Source of the DNA: Chloroflexota bacterium
Lineage (GTDB): Bacteria > Chloroflexota > Dehalococcoidia > SHYB01
Assembly (NCBI GenBank): GCA_016200725.1
Contig: JACQEE010000255.1
Location: forward strand, 1-9,272
Direction of reading: 5' to 3'
DNA: 9,272 nt
This document shows, one piece after another, positions 1 to 6,096 of this stretch. The notes under the pieces are model-generated. The model was not told the origin of the DNA. It saw only the letters and a list, made by a program, of their open reading frames with translations, and ran no database searches. The stretch's first letter is position 1, and the number at the start of each line of letters is the position of its first letter. Made by a program: the position numbers and the translations under genes.

Positions 1-9
1 AAGGGACGG

Positions 10-1122
10 ATGGCGATCTTCAAGGGGGCGCATAAGCCGTTCGAGATCCGGGAGTACCCGATCCCGGAGGTCGGGGAGCACGACATCCTCGCCAAGGTGA
101 ACATGGCGATGATCTGCGGCTCGGACCTGCACTACTGGCGCGGCGACCTGCACAACCAGTGGGTGGTGAAGAACGGCGAAGGCATCATGGGCCACGAGAT
201 GGTCGGCCAGGTCTACGCGAAGGGCGCTGGCGTGAAGACCGACTCGCGGGGACAGCCGCTCAAGGAGGGGGACCGCATCACGTACACCTACTTCGCGGGG
301 TGCATGGCCTGCAAGGCCTGCCTGCGCAACGAGTTGTCCAACTGCGCCAACAAGCGCATGTTCATCTCGCACAAGCCCGGCGACTCGCCCTTCTTCACCG
401 GCGCCTTCGGCGACTACTTCCACCTGGGTCGCGGCAACTTCGTGTTCAAGGTGCCCGACGAGTTGCCGGACCACCTCGTCGCGCCGATCAACTGCTCGTT
501 CAGCCAGGTGCTCTACGGGCTGCACCTCACCGGCGTGACGGTCGGGCAGTCGTGCGTGATCCAGGGCGCGGGCGGCCTCGGCCTCTACGCGACGGCCATC
601 GCGAAGGAGCGCGGCGCGAGCCCAATCGTGGTGATCGACGGCATCGAGGCGCGGCTGCGGCTCGCGGAGGAGTTCGGCGCCGACGAGGTGATCGACATAC
701 GCCAGTACAAGACGCCCGTCGAGCGCGCGGGCCGCGTGCGGCAGATCGTCGGCGCAGAGGGCGCGGACGTCGTCGTCGAGGTGGTCGGCCTGCCCGCCGC
801 GGTGCCGGAAGGCCTGATGATGCTGCGCTTCGGCGGCAAGTACGCGGTGCTGGGCCAGGTGTCGACGGGCGACGCGGGCACGGTGCCGTTCATGCCGGTG
901 CTGATGCTCGGGAAGAACATCGTCTCGGCGGCGTGCTACGACCCGTGGGTGCTGCCCATCGCGCTGGACTTCGTGACGCGCAACCGTCAAAAATATCCGT
1001 TCGACAAACTCGTGTCGCACAAGTACCCGCTCGCGGAGATCACGAAGGCCTTCCAAGACTCGGAGTGGTCGAGGCCAGACGCGGGGAAGATGGCGGTGAC
1101 GCGAACGGCGCTGGTGCCGTAG
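10..1122 (+). CDS. Zinc-dependent medium-chain alcohol/polyol dehydrogenase (possibly 5'-truncated)
   Basis: A medium-chain dehydrogenase/reductase of the zinc alcohol dehydrogenase family, which oxidises an alcohol or polyol to a carbonyl with a nicotinamide cofactor in the cytoplasm. Visible catalytic-zinc positions are C36 (in CGSD), G61-H62-E63 and C162. The structural zinc lobe is C98, C101, C104 and C112 (spacing 2-2-7). The Rossmann fold has Q-GAGGLG around 185-191, and an acidic D210 at the end of the second strand, which favours NAD over NADP by family rule. At 370 residues it is of normal family length. The frame is open upstream to base 1 (codons for K-G-R precede the ATG), and relatives often have a few more N-terminal residues, so the true start may lie just outside the window. 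AAGGGA at bases 1-6 is only 3 nt from this ATG, too close for a good ribosome site. It converges on serA. The substrate cannot be assigned. Confidence 0.9.
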   Translation: MAIFKGAHKPFEIREYPIPEVGEHDILAKVNMAMICGSDLHYWRGDLHNQWVVKNGEGIMGHEMVGQVYAKGAGVKTDSRGQPLKEGDRITYTYFAGCMACKACLRNELSNCANKRMFISHKPGDSPFFTGAFGDYFHLGRGNFVFKVPDELPDHLVAPINCSFSQVLYGLHLTGVTVGQSCVIQGAGGLGLYATAIAKERGASPIVVIDGIEARLRLAEEFGADEVIDIRQYKTPVERAGRVRQIVGAEGADVVVEVVGLPAAVPEGLMMLRFGGKYAVLGQVSTGDAGTVPFMPVLMLGKNIVSAACYDPWVLPIALDFVTRNRQKYPFDKLVSHKYPLAEITKAFQDSEWSRPDAGKMAVTRTALVP

Positions 1123-1132
1123 GGGGAAGAGG

Positions 1133-1157
1133 CCCTTCGACAGGCTCAGGGCGAACG
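1133..1157. repeat. Dispersed intergenic repeat of the 'CCCTTCGACAGGCTCAGGG' type
   Basis: A 25-bp sequence of the form CCCTTCGACAGGCTCAGGG followed by CGAACG fills most of the 47-bp gap between the convergent dehydrogenase and serA genes. Near-identical sequences are, from general knowledge, scattered between genes in many GC-rich bacteria, and their accidental translation gives the recurring peptide RPEPVEG, which this copy also encodes on the minus strand. It has an internal imperfect inverted repeat: GCCCT at 1132-1136 pairs with AGGGC at 1148-1152, and TTCG at 1136-1139 mirrors CGAA at 1152-1155. It could fold at the 3' ends of both transcripts, but there is no T-run, so it is called a repeat and not an intrinsic terminator. 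Only one copy is in this window. Confidence 0.7.
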
Positions 1158-1169
1158 CAAAGACAAGCG

Positions 1170-2750
1170 TTAGACGCGGACCTGGAGGACGCGGATGATG
1201 CCGGGGATGGCGCGGATGGCGTCGAGGGCCGCATCGGGCACCTGTTCGTCGACGCCGAGGACCATCATGGCGTGGCCGCGTCGCTCGAGGCGGCCGACTT
1301 CCATGAAGGAGATGTTGACGTCGTTCTTGCCGCAGACGGTACCTACGGCGCCGATCATGCCGGGCCTGTCCTGGTTTTCGATGAGGAGCATCCAACCCTC
1401 GGCCATGCGCACGTCGACGCGGTAGCGGTCGACCTGCGTGATGTGCGGCTGGCCTAGCGAAACGGTCCCGGCGACCACCGTGCTCCCAGCGCTGGTGACG
1501 AGTTCCACGGAGAGCATGTTGCGATAGGTGCCTCCGTCGTGGGCGTCCTTCTCCTCGACGATCTTCATGCCGCGCTGCTCGGCGATGAGGTCGGCGTTGA
1601 CGACGTTGACGCGCTCATCGCTGATGAGCGCGAGGAGCCCGCCGATGACGGAGGCCTTGAGGTACTTCGTGTCGTACCTGGCGATCTCGCCGGTGTAGCG
1701 GATCACCGTCGACTGCATCTGCCCCTCGGCGAGTTGCACGGCCACCTTGCCGAGGCGCTGGGCGACGTCGACGAACGGGGTCAATACCGCGAGCGCCTCG
1801 GGGAGCACCATGGGCGCGTTGACGGCGAATTGCGCGGGTCGGCCGCGCAGCACGCTGATGACCTGCTCGGCCACCTCGACGGCGACCTTGGTCTGCGCCT
1901 CTTCAGTGGATGCGCCGAGGTGCGGCGTGACGATGATCTTGTGACTCTTGAAGAGCGGGTTGTCCATCGCAGGCTCGGTCGTGAATGTGTCCACGGCAGC
2001 GCCGGCGACTTTGCCTGCCTCGACGGCGTCGAAGAGCGCCTGCTCGTCGACGAGGCCGCCGCGCGCGGCGTTGATGATGCGCACGGATGGCTTCACCGTC
2101 TTGAGGTCGTCGCGGCTGATCAGATTGGCTGTGCCGGTGGTCATCGGCACGTGGATGGAGATGAAGTCGGCCTCGCGGAGCAGGTGCTCCTTGGAGACCA
2201 GTTCGACGCCGAGCACCTTGGCGAAATCGGCGGAGACGAAAGGGTCGTGGGCCACGATGCGCATCTCGAAGGACTTGGCGCGGCGGGCGACGGCGGTGCC
2301 GACCTTGCCGAGGCCGAAGATGCCCAGCGTCTTGCCCTGGAGTTCTGCGCCAACGTACTGCGTGCGCGCCCACTTGCCTCCCTTGAGTGAGGCGTTGGCC
2401 TGGGGGACGTGCCGCGCGAGGGCGAGCATGAGGGCGATGCTGTGCTCGGCGGCGGCGATGATGTTCGAGGTGGGCGCGTTGACGACGAGCACGCCGCGTC
2501 GCGTGGCGGCCTGCACGTCGATGTTGTCCACGCCGACGCCGGCGCGGCCAACGACCTGGAGTTTGCGGCCGGCATCGATGACGGCGGCGGTGACGCGCGT
2601 CTCGCTGCGGACGATGAGCGCGTCGTAGGCGGGGATGCGCTCGAGCAGCGCAGGCTCTTTCAGGCCGAGGACGATGTCGACGTCCAAGCCGGCGTGCTTG
2701 AGCAGGTCGATCCCCTCGTGCGCGATGGGGTCGGCGACGAGGACGCGCAT
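1170..2750 (-). CDS. serA: D-3-phosphoglycerate dehydrogenase, long ACT-domain form
   Basis: Oxidises 3-phosphoglycerate to 3-phosphohydroxypyruvate with NAD, the first committed step of L-serine synthesis, in the cytoplasm. The order is substrate-binding domain, then an NAD-binding Rossmann domain within about 98-290 (GLGKVG at 146-151, acidic D169 for the NAD ribose). The catalytic triad is R230 (in NAARGG), E259 (in TEP) and H277 (in TPHLGAST). Residues about 312-445 match the allosteric substrate-binding domain of long forms, and 454-526 are an ACT domain with the ENQDRPGMIGAVG signature, usually the serine feedback site. At 526 residues it matches the long actinobacterial-type enzyme. 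The ATG directly abuts the TAG of the upstream aminotransferase gene on the same strand (zero-base gap), so the two are almost certainly co-transcribed and translationally coupled. A weak GGAA lies about 7 nt before the start, inside the upstream gene. Confidence 0.97.
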   Translation of the reverse strand: MRVLVADPIAHEGIDLLKHAGLDVDIVLGLKEPALLERIPAYDALIVRSETRVTAAVIDAGRKLQVVGRAGVGVDNIDVQAATRRGVLVVNAPTSNIIAAAEHSIALMLALARHVPQANASLKGGKWARTQYVGAELQGKTLGIFGLGKVGTAVARRAKSFEMRIVAHDPFVSADFAKVLGVELVSKEHLLREADFISIHVPMTTGTANLISRDDLKTVKPSVRIINAARGGLVDEQALFDAVEAGKVAGAAVDTFTTEPAMDNPLFKSHKIIVTPHLGASTEEAQTKVAVEVAEQVISVLRGRPAQFAVNAPMVLPEALAVLTPFVDVAQRLGKVAVQLAEGQMQSTVIRYTGEIARYDTKYLKASVIGGLLALISDERVNVVNADLIAEQRGMKIVEEKDAHDGGTYRNMLSVELVTSAGSTVVAGTVSLGQPHITQVDRYRVDVRMAEGWMLLIENQDRPGMIGAVGTVCGKNDVNISFMEVGRLERRGHAMMVLGVDEQVPDAALDAIRAIPGIIRVLQVRV

Positions 2751-3860
2751 CTAGGCGTTCCGCGCTCCCGCAGGTGCGGCGCTCTTGAGCGAGGCGAGGG
2801 AGGCCTTCAACGCGGCAATGGCGGCGTCGATTTCGGCAGCGTTGACCCAGCCGAGGTGGCCGATGCGGAACACTTTGCCCGTCATGGGGCCCTGGCCGCC
2901 CGCGAGGACGGTCTTGTGCTCTTTGCGCAGCATGCCGGAGAGCGTCTTCCACTCGAGTCCGGCAGGCACTTTGACGGCGGTCACGGTGTTCGAGGCGTGG
3001 CGCTCGTCGGCGAACAACTCCAGGCCGAGACCCTTCACGGCGCGTCGCGTCCGATCGCCCAACTCGTGGTGGCGCCGGTAGACGTTGTCGAGGCCTTCCT
3101 TCTGCAGCAGATCGAGGCCGACGCGCAAACCGAACATGATGCTCAGCGCGGGTGTCCACGGCGTCTCGCCCTTATCCGCCGACTTCTTGGCCTTGGCCAG
3201 ATCGAAGTAGTAGCGTGGCATCTTCGCCTTGGCGATGGTCTCCCATCCCTTCGGGCTCACGCCGACGAAGGCGAGACCGGGCGGTGTCATCCAGCCCTTC
3301 TGCGAGCCGCTGATCGCCAGGTCGATGCCCCACTCGTCAACGGGGCAGGGGATGGAGCCGATGCTGGAGATGCCATCGACGACGAGCGTTTTGCCAAACT
3401 CGCCCTTGATGACGTTGCTGAGCGCGGCGAGGTCGTTGGTGACACCGGTCGATGTCTCGTTGTGGGTGACGAAGACGGTGTTGATTCGCGGCTCGGCCTT
3501 GAGTGTCTCGCGGACGCGCGCTGGGTCGGCGGACTGGCCATAAGGGAAGTCGAGGCGTACGGGGTCGGCGCCGAAGGTCTTGGCGATGTCGGCGATGCGC
3601 TCGCCGAAGACGCCGATGGAGACGACGAGGCAGCGCTCGCCGGGAGAGAGCGTGTTGGCGACCGCGGCTTCGAGGCCGCCGGTGCCGGAGGCGGTCAGAA
3701 TGACGATGTCGCCCTTGGTCTTGAACGCCGTCTTGAGGCCATCGGTGCAGGCGCGGATCAACTCGGCGGCCTCAGGGCCGCGATGGTTGATCATCTGCCC
3801 GCCGACGGCCTGGAGCACAGGCTCAGGGCACGGCGTGGGGCCAGGGATGCGAAGATTCAC
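2751..3860 (-). CDS. Class V PLP aminotransferase (serine/alanine-glyoxylate type), probable serine-pathway aminotransferase
   Basis: A fold-type I, class V pyridoxal-phosphate aminotransferase of the alanine-glyoxylate/serine-pyruvate group. The N-terminus RIPGPTP is the family hallmark. SGTGG at 58-62 should hold the cofactor phosphate, the HNETSTG motif is at 133-139, D162 (in VDGISSIG) should pair with the pyridine nitrogen, K188 (in SGSQKGW) is the Schiff-base lysine, and R332 (in FRIGHLG) is the expected substrate-carboxylate arginine. At 369 residues it is full length. The start is GTG with GGAG 9 nt upstream (3870-3873). It is first in an operon with serA, its TAG touching the serA ATG. 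That context suggests it transaminates 3-phosphohydroxypyruvate in place of a class IV-like SerC, as proposed for similar pairs in Thermotoga and some archaea. Serine-glyoxylate or alanine-glyoxylate transamination are alternatives. The family call is firm; the substrate is inferred. Confidence 0.93.
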   Translation of the reverse strand: MNLRIPGPTPCPEPVLQAVGGQMINHRGPEAAELIRACTDGLKTAFKTKGDIVILTASGTGGLEAAVANTLSPGERCLVVSIGVFGERIADIAKTFGADPVRLDFPYGQSADPARVRETLKAEPRINTVFVTHNETSTGVTNDLAALSNVIKGEFGKTLVVDGISSIGSIPCPVDEWGIDLAISGSQKGWMTPPGLAFVGVSPKGWETIAKAKMPRYYFDLAKAKKSADKGETPWTPALSIMFGLRVGLDLLQKEGLDNVYRRHHELGDRTRRAVKGLGLELFADERHASNTVTAVKVPAGLEWKTLSGMLRKEHKTVLAGGQGPMTGKVFRIGHLGWVNAAEIDAAIAALKASLASLKSAAPAGARNA

Positions 3861-3869
3861 AGGGAAGCA

Positions 3870-3873
3870 CTCC
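3870..3873 (-). promoter_or_regulatory. Ribosome binding site for the GTG start of the aminotransferase
   Basis: GGAG on the minus strand, 9 nt before the GTG at 3858-3860. With the family-typical N-terminus beginning exactly there, it supports the non-ATG start. Confidence 0.5.
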
Positions 3874-3890
3874 GAGGAAAGATGAGCCTC

Positions 3891-3899
3891 ATTTTACCA
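3891..3899 (-). promoter_or_regulatory. Extended -10 promoter of the aminotransferase-serA operon
   Basis: On the minus strand this reads TGG-TAAAAT, an extended -10 (TGn plus a hexamer matching TATAAT at five of six positions). No good -35 is present at the usual distance, which the TG extension can compensate for. Transcription would begin near 3884, giving a leader of about 24 nt that includes the GGAG ribosome site. No riboswitch or attenuator fits in so short a leader. Confidence 0.45.
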
Positions 3900-3958
3900 C
3901 GCGCACTGGTGGCCAGAGGCATGGCTACTACGGACTCGTGCTGGCAACGATCAGCCCG

Positions 3959-4153
3959 CTACTCTGGACGCCACTTGAAGAGGGGCAGGGGTGTTCCGTC
4001 GCGGCCCTCGACCAAATGCACACCGCCTCCGCATCGCCCGTTTGGACACGGCGAGAGGGTCCCCGCGGGCAGCACCCGCAAGGATTCGATCAGGCTGTCC
4101 GGCACAGGGGACTGGCAGAAGACGCACCTGAGTTCATCGCCTGAACGGGCCAC
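3959..4153 (-). CDS. Small cysteine-rich (zinc-ribbon-like) hypothetical protein, 64 aa
   Basis: I do not recognise this as a named family. It has a C-x2-C knuckle (CVFC, residues 10-13) and a second cysteine pair (CPNGRC, residues 36-41), about 22 residues apart, which is a zinc-ribbon-like layout. It is followed by a Gly-rich turn and a short hydrophobic/basic tail ending FKWRPE. There is no signal peptide or membrane segment. Support for a real gene: the GTG start has AAGGGA 5 nt upstream (4159-4164), and the third-codon G+C of about 75% (my hand count) fits the GC-rich neighbourhood. The frame also sits in an otherwise empty gap on the same strand as the serA operon. Against: it is short, has a GTG start, and I see no clear promoter. 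It ends about 100 nt upstream of the aminotransferase start, so it could be transcribed into that operon. A role in nucleic-acid or protein binding is possible but not shown. Confidence 0.5.
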   Translation of the reverse strand: MARSGDELRCVFCQSPVPDSLIESLRVLPAGTLSPCPNGRCGGGVHLVEGRDGTPLPLFKWRPE

Positions 4154-4158
4154 TGTTG

Positions 4159-4164
4159 TCCCTT
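4159..4164 (-). promoter_or_regulatory. Ribosome binding site of the small cysteine-rich gene
   Basis: AAGGGA on the minus strand, 5 nt before the GTG at 4151-4153. It is the main sequence evidence that this small frame is translated and that GTG is its start. Confidence 0.4.
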
Positions 4165-4343
4165 CATCTTTCCGACCGGGCCGCGTATCGATTCCCGATC
4201 GTCCTTGTGGGAAAGATACAGGGGCCGTGTGAAAGCGCTATGAAGCCGCCGTCTTGCGTTGTGAAGGAATTGGCCGAAGAACCATGCAGGCTCATTAGCC
4301 GCAGACGCTGTCGCTCTGCTACCCCATAGGATGAGTTTCTCGG

Positions 4344-4349
4344 TACAAT
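4344..4349 (+). promoter_or_regulatory. -10 element of folP, implying a leaderless mRNA
   Basis: TACAAT (five of six to TATAAT) ends 7 nt before the folP ATG, so transcription would start at or next to the A of the start codon. No Shine-Dalgarno lies in the intervening CCTGGTC, which fits leaderless translation. There is no good -35 at 16-19 nt spacing and no TG extension, so the call is moderate. Confidence 0.4.
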
Positions 4350-4356
4350 CCTGGTC

Positions 4357-5202
4357 ATGAAGACGGCGCACACGTTCACCACCCGCTGCGGCGGTCGCGA
4401 GTTCCGTTGGGGCTCGCGGACGTTCGTGATGGGCATCGTGAACGTCACGCCGGACTCGTTCTCAGGCGACGGCCTCGCAGATGTTCCGGAGGCGATCGCC
4501 AAGCGGGCCAAGGCGTTCGAGGGTGAGGGCGCGGACATCATCGATGTCGGCGCGGAATCTACGCGCCCGGGGTCGCAGGCGGTCGAGGCGCAGGAGGAGT
4601 TGCGACGGCTGCTGCCAGCGCTCCAAACGTTGCGCGGAGTGACGGCGCTGCCGCTGAGCGTGGACACGTACAAGAGTGAAGTAGCCGTCGAGGCGCTCAA
4701 GGCGGGCGCGGCGATGCTCAACGACGTGTGGGGCTTGAAGCGCGACTCGCGGATGGCTGAGGTGGCGGCGCGAGCGGGCGTGCCTATCGTGCTGATGCAC
4801 AACCAGGAGGGGACGGTCTATCGCGACCTGGTGCCGGAGATCCTCGACAACCTGGAGCGCAGCATCGAGCAGGCGCGGCAGGCCGGGGTGCCGAAGGAGC
4901 ACATCATCGTCGACCCGGGCATCGGCTTCGGGAAGACGGCGGCGCAGAACCTGGAAGTGCTGCGCCGCCTCGACGAGTTCGAGGTGTTGGGCCAACCGAT
5001 TCTTGTTGGCACGTCGCGGAAGTCGACCATTGGGCTCGTGCTCGACCTGCCCATCGACCAGCGCCTCGAGGGGACGGCGGCGACGGTGGCGATCGCCATC
5101 GCGAAGGGAGCGGACATCGTGCGTGTGCATGACGTGCGCGAGATGGTGCGCGTGGCTCGGATGAGCGACGCCATCGTGCGGGGCTGGTCGCCGAAGGGTT
5201 AA
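4357..5202 (+). CDS. folP: Dihydropteroate synthase
   Basis: Condenses 6-hydroxymethyl-7,8-dihydropterin pyrophosphate with p-aminobenzoate to give 7,8-dihydropteroate in folate synthesis; cytoplasmic TIM-barrel enzyme and the target of sulfonamides. All signature segments are present in order: MGIVNVTPDSFS (25-36), DVGAESTRPG (63-72), SVDTYK (101-106), NDVWG (122-126), LMHNQ (146-150), DPGIGFGKT (186-194), GTSRKS (218-223) and RVHDV (256-260). At 281 residues it is a normal length with no fused partner. It stands alone, with no folB, folK or folE beside it. Downstream it converges on the LuxR-type gene across a 110-bp gap that contains a hairpin repeat. The ATG has no Shine-Dalgarno and lies 7 nt after a -10-like TACAAT. 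Confidence 0.97.
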   Translation: MKTAHTFTTRCGGREFRWGSRTFVMGIVNVTPDSFSGDGLADVPEAIAKRAKAFEGEGADIIDVGAESTRPGSQAVEAQEELRRLLPALQTLRGVTALPLSVDTYKSEVAVEALKAGAAMLNDVWGLKRDSRMAEVAARAGVPIVLMHNQEGTVYRDLVPEILDNLERSIEQARQAGVPKEHIIVDPGIGFGKTAAQNLEVLRRLDEFEVLGQPILVGTSRKSTIGLVLDLPIDQRLEGTAATVAIAIAKGADIVRVHDVREMVRVARMSDAIVRGWSPKG

Positions 5203-5260
5203 CGGCTCGCCCGGCTTTGCACGAAATGTCGAGTTCTCTTGGGGCGCAGCTTTACGAACC

Positions 5261-5293
5261 CTCCCTCTAGCTCCCTCCCACAAGGGGAGGGAG
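5261..5293. repeat. GC-rich palindromic repeat between convergent genes
   Basis: A perfect 9-bp inverted repeat, CTCCCTCCC at 5271-5279 and GGGAGGGAG at 5285-5293 with loop ACAAG, preceded by a partial direct copy CTCCCTC at 5261-5267. It lies between the stops of folP and the LuxR-type gene. Minus-strand translation gives the peptide LPLWEGARG, a string I recall as a recurring artefact of dispersed repeats in GC-rich bacteria, so this is probably a copy of a dispersed palindromic element. It may act as a two-way transcription end or RNA-stabilising hairpin, but neither side carries a U-tract, so it is not called an intrinsic terminator. Confidence 0.6.
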
Positions 5294-5312
5294 TACAAGA
5301 CCCCCGCTAGCC

Positions 5313-5969
5313 TCACTTGTTCGGGGAGACGTGGCCCATGGCGACGGCTATCGCAACGGCCTGGACACGGTTGCGCGCGGCGAGTTTGCGCCGGACGCGG
5401 TCGAGGTAGGTCTGCAGCGTGCGCTGCCCGAGTCCGAGGGTGTGCGACATCTCTTTCTCGGTGGAGCCCTGGGCGAGCAGTTCGAGGATAGCGCGCTCGC
5501 GGGGCGAGAGATGGACGTTGCCAGCCGGCGTGATCGATCTGATGCCGGGAGGCACAACGGGCGTGGTTAGGTCAGGGTAGACGGTGAGACCGCCAGCCAC
5601 AAGGTGCAGAGCGCGCACCAAATCTGTCATCTTGATGTCCGTGCTCACCACGCCTTTGCAGCCGATCGTGATGAACCGCGCGATGTCGGCGACGACGCGG
5701 TAGTTTTGGACGACCATCACGACTCGCGAGGACTTGCCGGCAAACGTCTCGACGGTAAGCAAGACCTGGTCGGCAAGCGTTGAGCCGAGCAGCACGATCT
5801 GGATGCGGTCGGTGTTCAGCGTCTCGACGATCTCTTCGATGCTGCGCGCCTCGCCGACAACCTCGAGTTCCTTCGAGTCGGCGAGAAAGGTCGTGATGCT
5901 GTCGCGCATCATGCCACTGCTGACACCGAGGACGACAGGTATCCGGGGACGCTCGCCACGCTTGGGCAC
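5313..5969 (-). CDS. LuxR/NarL-type transcriptional regulator with a degenerate (pseudo-)receiver domain
   Basis: 218 residues with NarL-type architecture. The N-terminal receiver-like domain spans about 10-125, and a LuxR-type helix-turn-helix spans about 152-212 (LSPRERAILELLAQG, recognition helix near QRTLQTYLDRVRRKL). The receiver fold is recognisable (EVVGEA at 36-41, IVLL at 58-61, GCKGVV at 103-108), but the phosphorylation site is gone. The acidic pair is V16-S17, the phospho-acceptor Asp is G62, the switch Thr/Ser is V87 and the conserved Lys is T110, by my manual alignment. It therefore probably does not respond to phosphorylation and may be controlled by a ligand, a partner or its own level. 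The GTG start has an excellent AAGGAG 5 nt upstream. It is divergent from the amidohydrolase-CoA-transferase operon, its likely target. No histidine kinase is nearby. Confidence 0.88.
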   Translation of the reverse strand: MPKRGERPRIPVVLGVSSGMMRDSITTFLADSKELEVVGEARSIEEIVETLNTDRIQIVLLGSTLADQVLLTVETFAGKSSRVVMVVQNYRVVADIARFITIGCKGVVSTDIKMTDLVRALHLVAGGLTVYPDLTTPVVPPGIRSITPAGNVHLSPRERAILELLAQGSTEKEMSHTLGLGQRTLQTYLDRVRRKLAARNRVQAVAIAVAMGHVSPNK

Positions 5970-5974
5970 GACCG

Positions 5975-5980
5975 CTCCTT
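5975..5980 (-). promoter_or_regulatory. Ribosome binding site of the LuxR-type gene
   Basis: AAGGAG on the minus strand, 5 nt before the GTG at 5967-5969. It fixes this GTG as the start. Confidence 0.75.
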
Positions 5981-6001
5981 ATCGGCGATATAAACGTCCG
6001 T

Positions 6002-6031
6002 AAAATACGCCGCCGACGCAATGCTTGTCAA
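6002..6031 (-). promoter_or_regulatory. Sigma-70-type promoter of the LuxR-type gene
   Basis: On the minus strand, a consensus -35 TTGACA (6026-6031) is followed after 18 nt by TATTTT (6002-6007). Transcription would start near 5995, leaving a leader of about 25 nt with the AAGGAG site. This is the best promoter match in the window. Confidence 0.6.
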
Positions 6032-6082
6032 TGAAACCTGTGAATTGATGAAGATTCGCGGCGGTATCCTTCAGGCGCTCGG

Positions 6083-6094
6083 CAGGAAATCCTG
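6083..6094. promoter_or_regulatory. Candidate operator: 12-bp palindrome flanked by direct repeats
   Basis: CAGGA-AA-TCCTG is a perfect palindrome. It is bracketed by two copies of CAGGCGC (6072-6078 and 6101-6107) whose starts are 29 bp apart, close to three helical turns. It sits just upstream of the proposed -35 of the amidohydrolase operon, with its centre about 43 bp before the estimated start point, a position typical of activator sites. Binding by the adjacent LuxR-type protein is inference. Confidence 0.25.
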
Positions 6095-6096
6095 AC

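Larger units (their letters stand above)
4154..4356. other. Divergent intergenic region, small cysteine-rich gene / folP
   Basis: About 200 bp between the two divergent starts. It holds the small gene's ribosome site at its left end and the folP -10 element at its right end. Otherwise I see no strong hairpin, no repeat and no convincing coding frame; a 29-codon plus-strand frame at 4240-4329 lacks a ribosome site. The neighbouring stretch 3861-3958, left of the small gene, holds only the aminotransferase promoter and ribosome site. Confidence 0.5.

Noticed and set aside
159..1457. Long plus-strand open frame (432 codons) overlapping the dehydrogenase and the serA 3' end
   Set aside because: Arg/Gly/Asp-rich low-complexity translation typical of an out-of-frame reading of GC-rich genes. 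It overlaps two well-supported genes and has no recognisable domain.
4065..4079. GCGGG/CCCGC small hairpin inside the small cysteine-rich gene
   Set aside because: A five-base GC stem is expected by chance in DNA of this composition.
2409..4232. 607-codon plus-strand open frame antisense to serA and the aminotransferase
   Set aside because: Rich in Asp, Gly, Arg and Val with no motif; it is the antisense shadow of two genes whose catalytic residues are all present on the minus strand.
4240..4329. 29-codon plus-strand frame upstream of folP
   Set aside because: No convincing Shine-Dalgarno, no motif, and it ends before the folP promoter.
4331..4360. Nine-codon upstream frame whose TGA overlaps the folP ATG (ATGA), suggesting translational coupling
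   Set aside because: No ribosome site at a usable distance, and it would lie upstream of the transcript start if the TACAAT element is real. Probably chance.
4090..4371. 93-codon minus-strand frame spanning the folP start
   Set aside because: Overlaps the folP promoter, start codon and the small cysteine-rich gene, and has no motif. The alternative minus-strand frame with paired cysteines is better supported.
5271..5293. Intrinsic terminator for folP and the LuxR-type gene
   Set aside because: The stem is strong, but neither flank has a run of T after the hairpin, so it is listed as a repeat.
4462..5316. 284-codon minus-strand frame antisense to folP
   Set aside because: Its N-terminal peptide comes from the palindromic repeat and the rest mirrors folP, with no domain signature.
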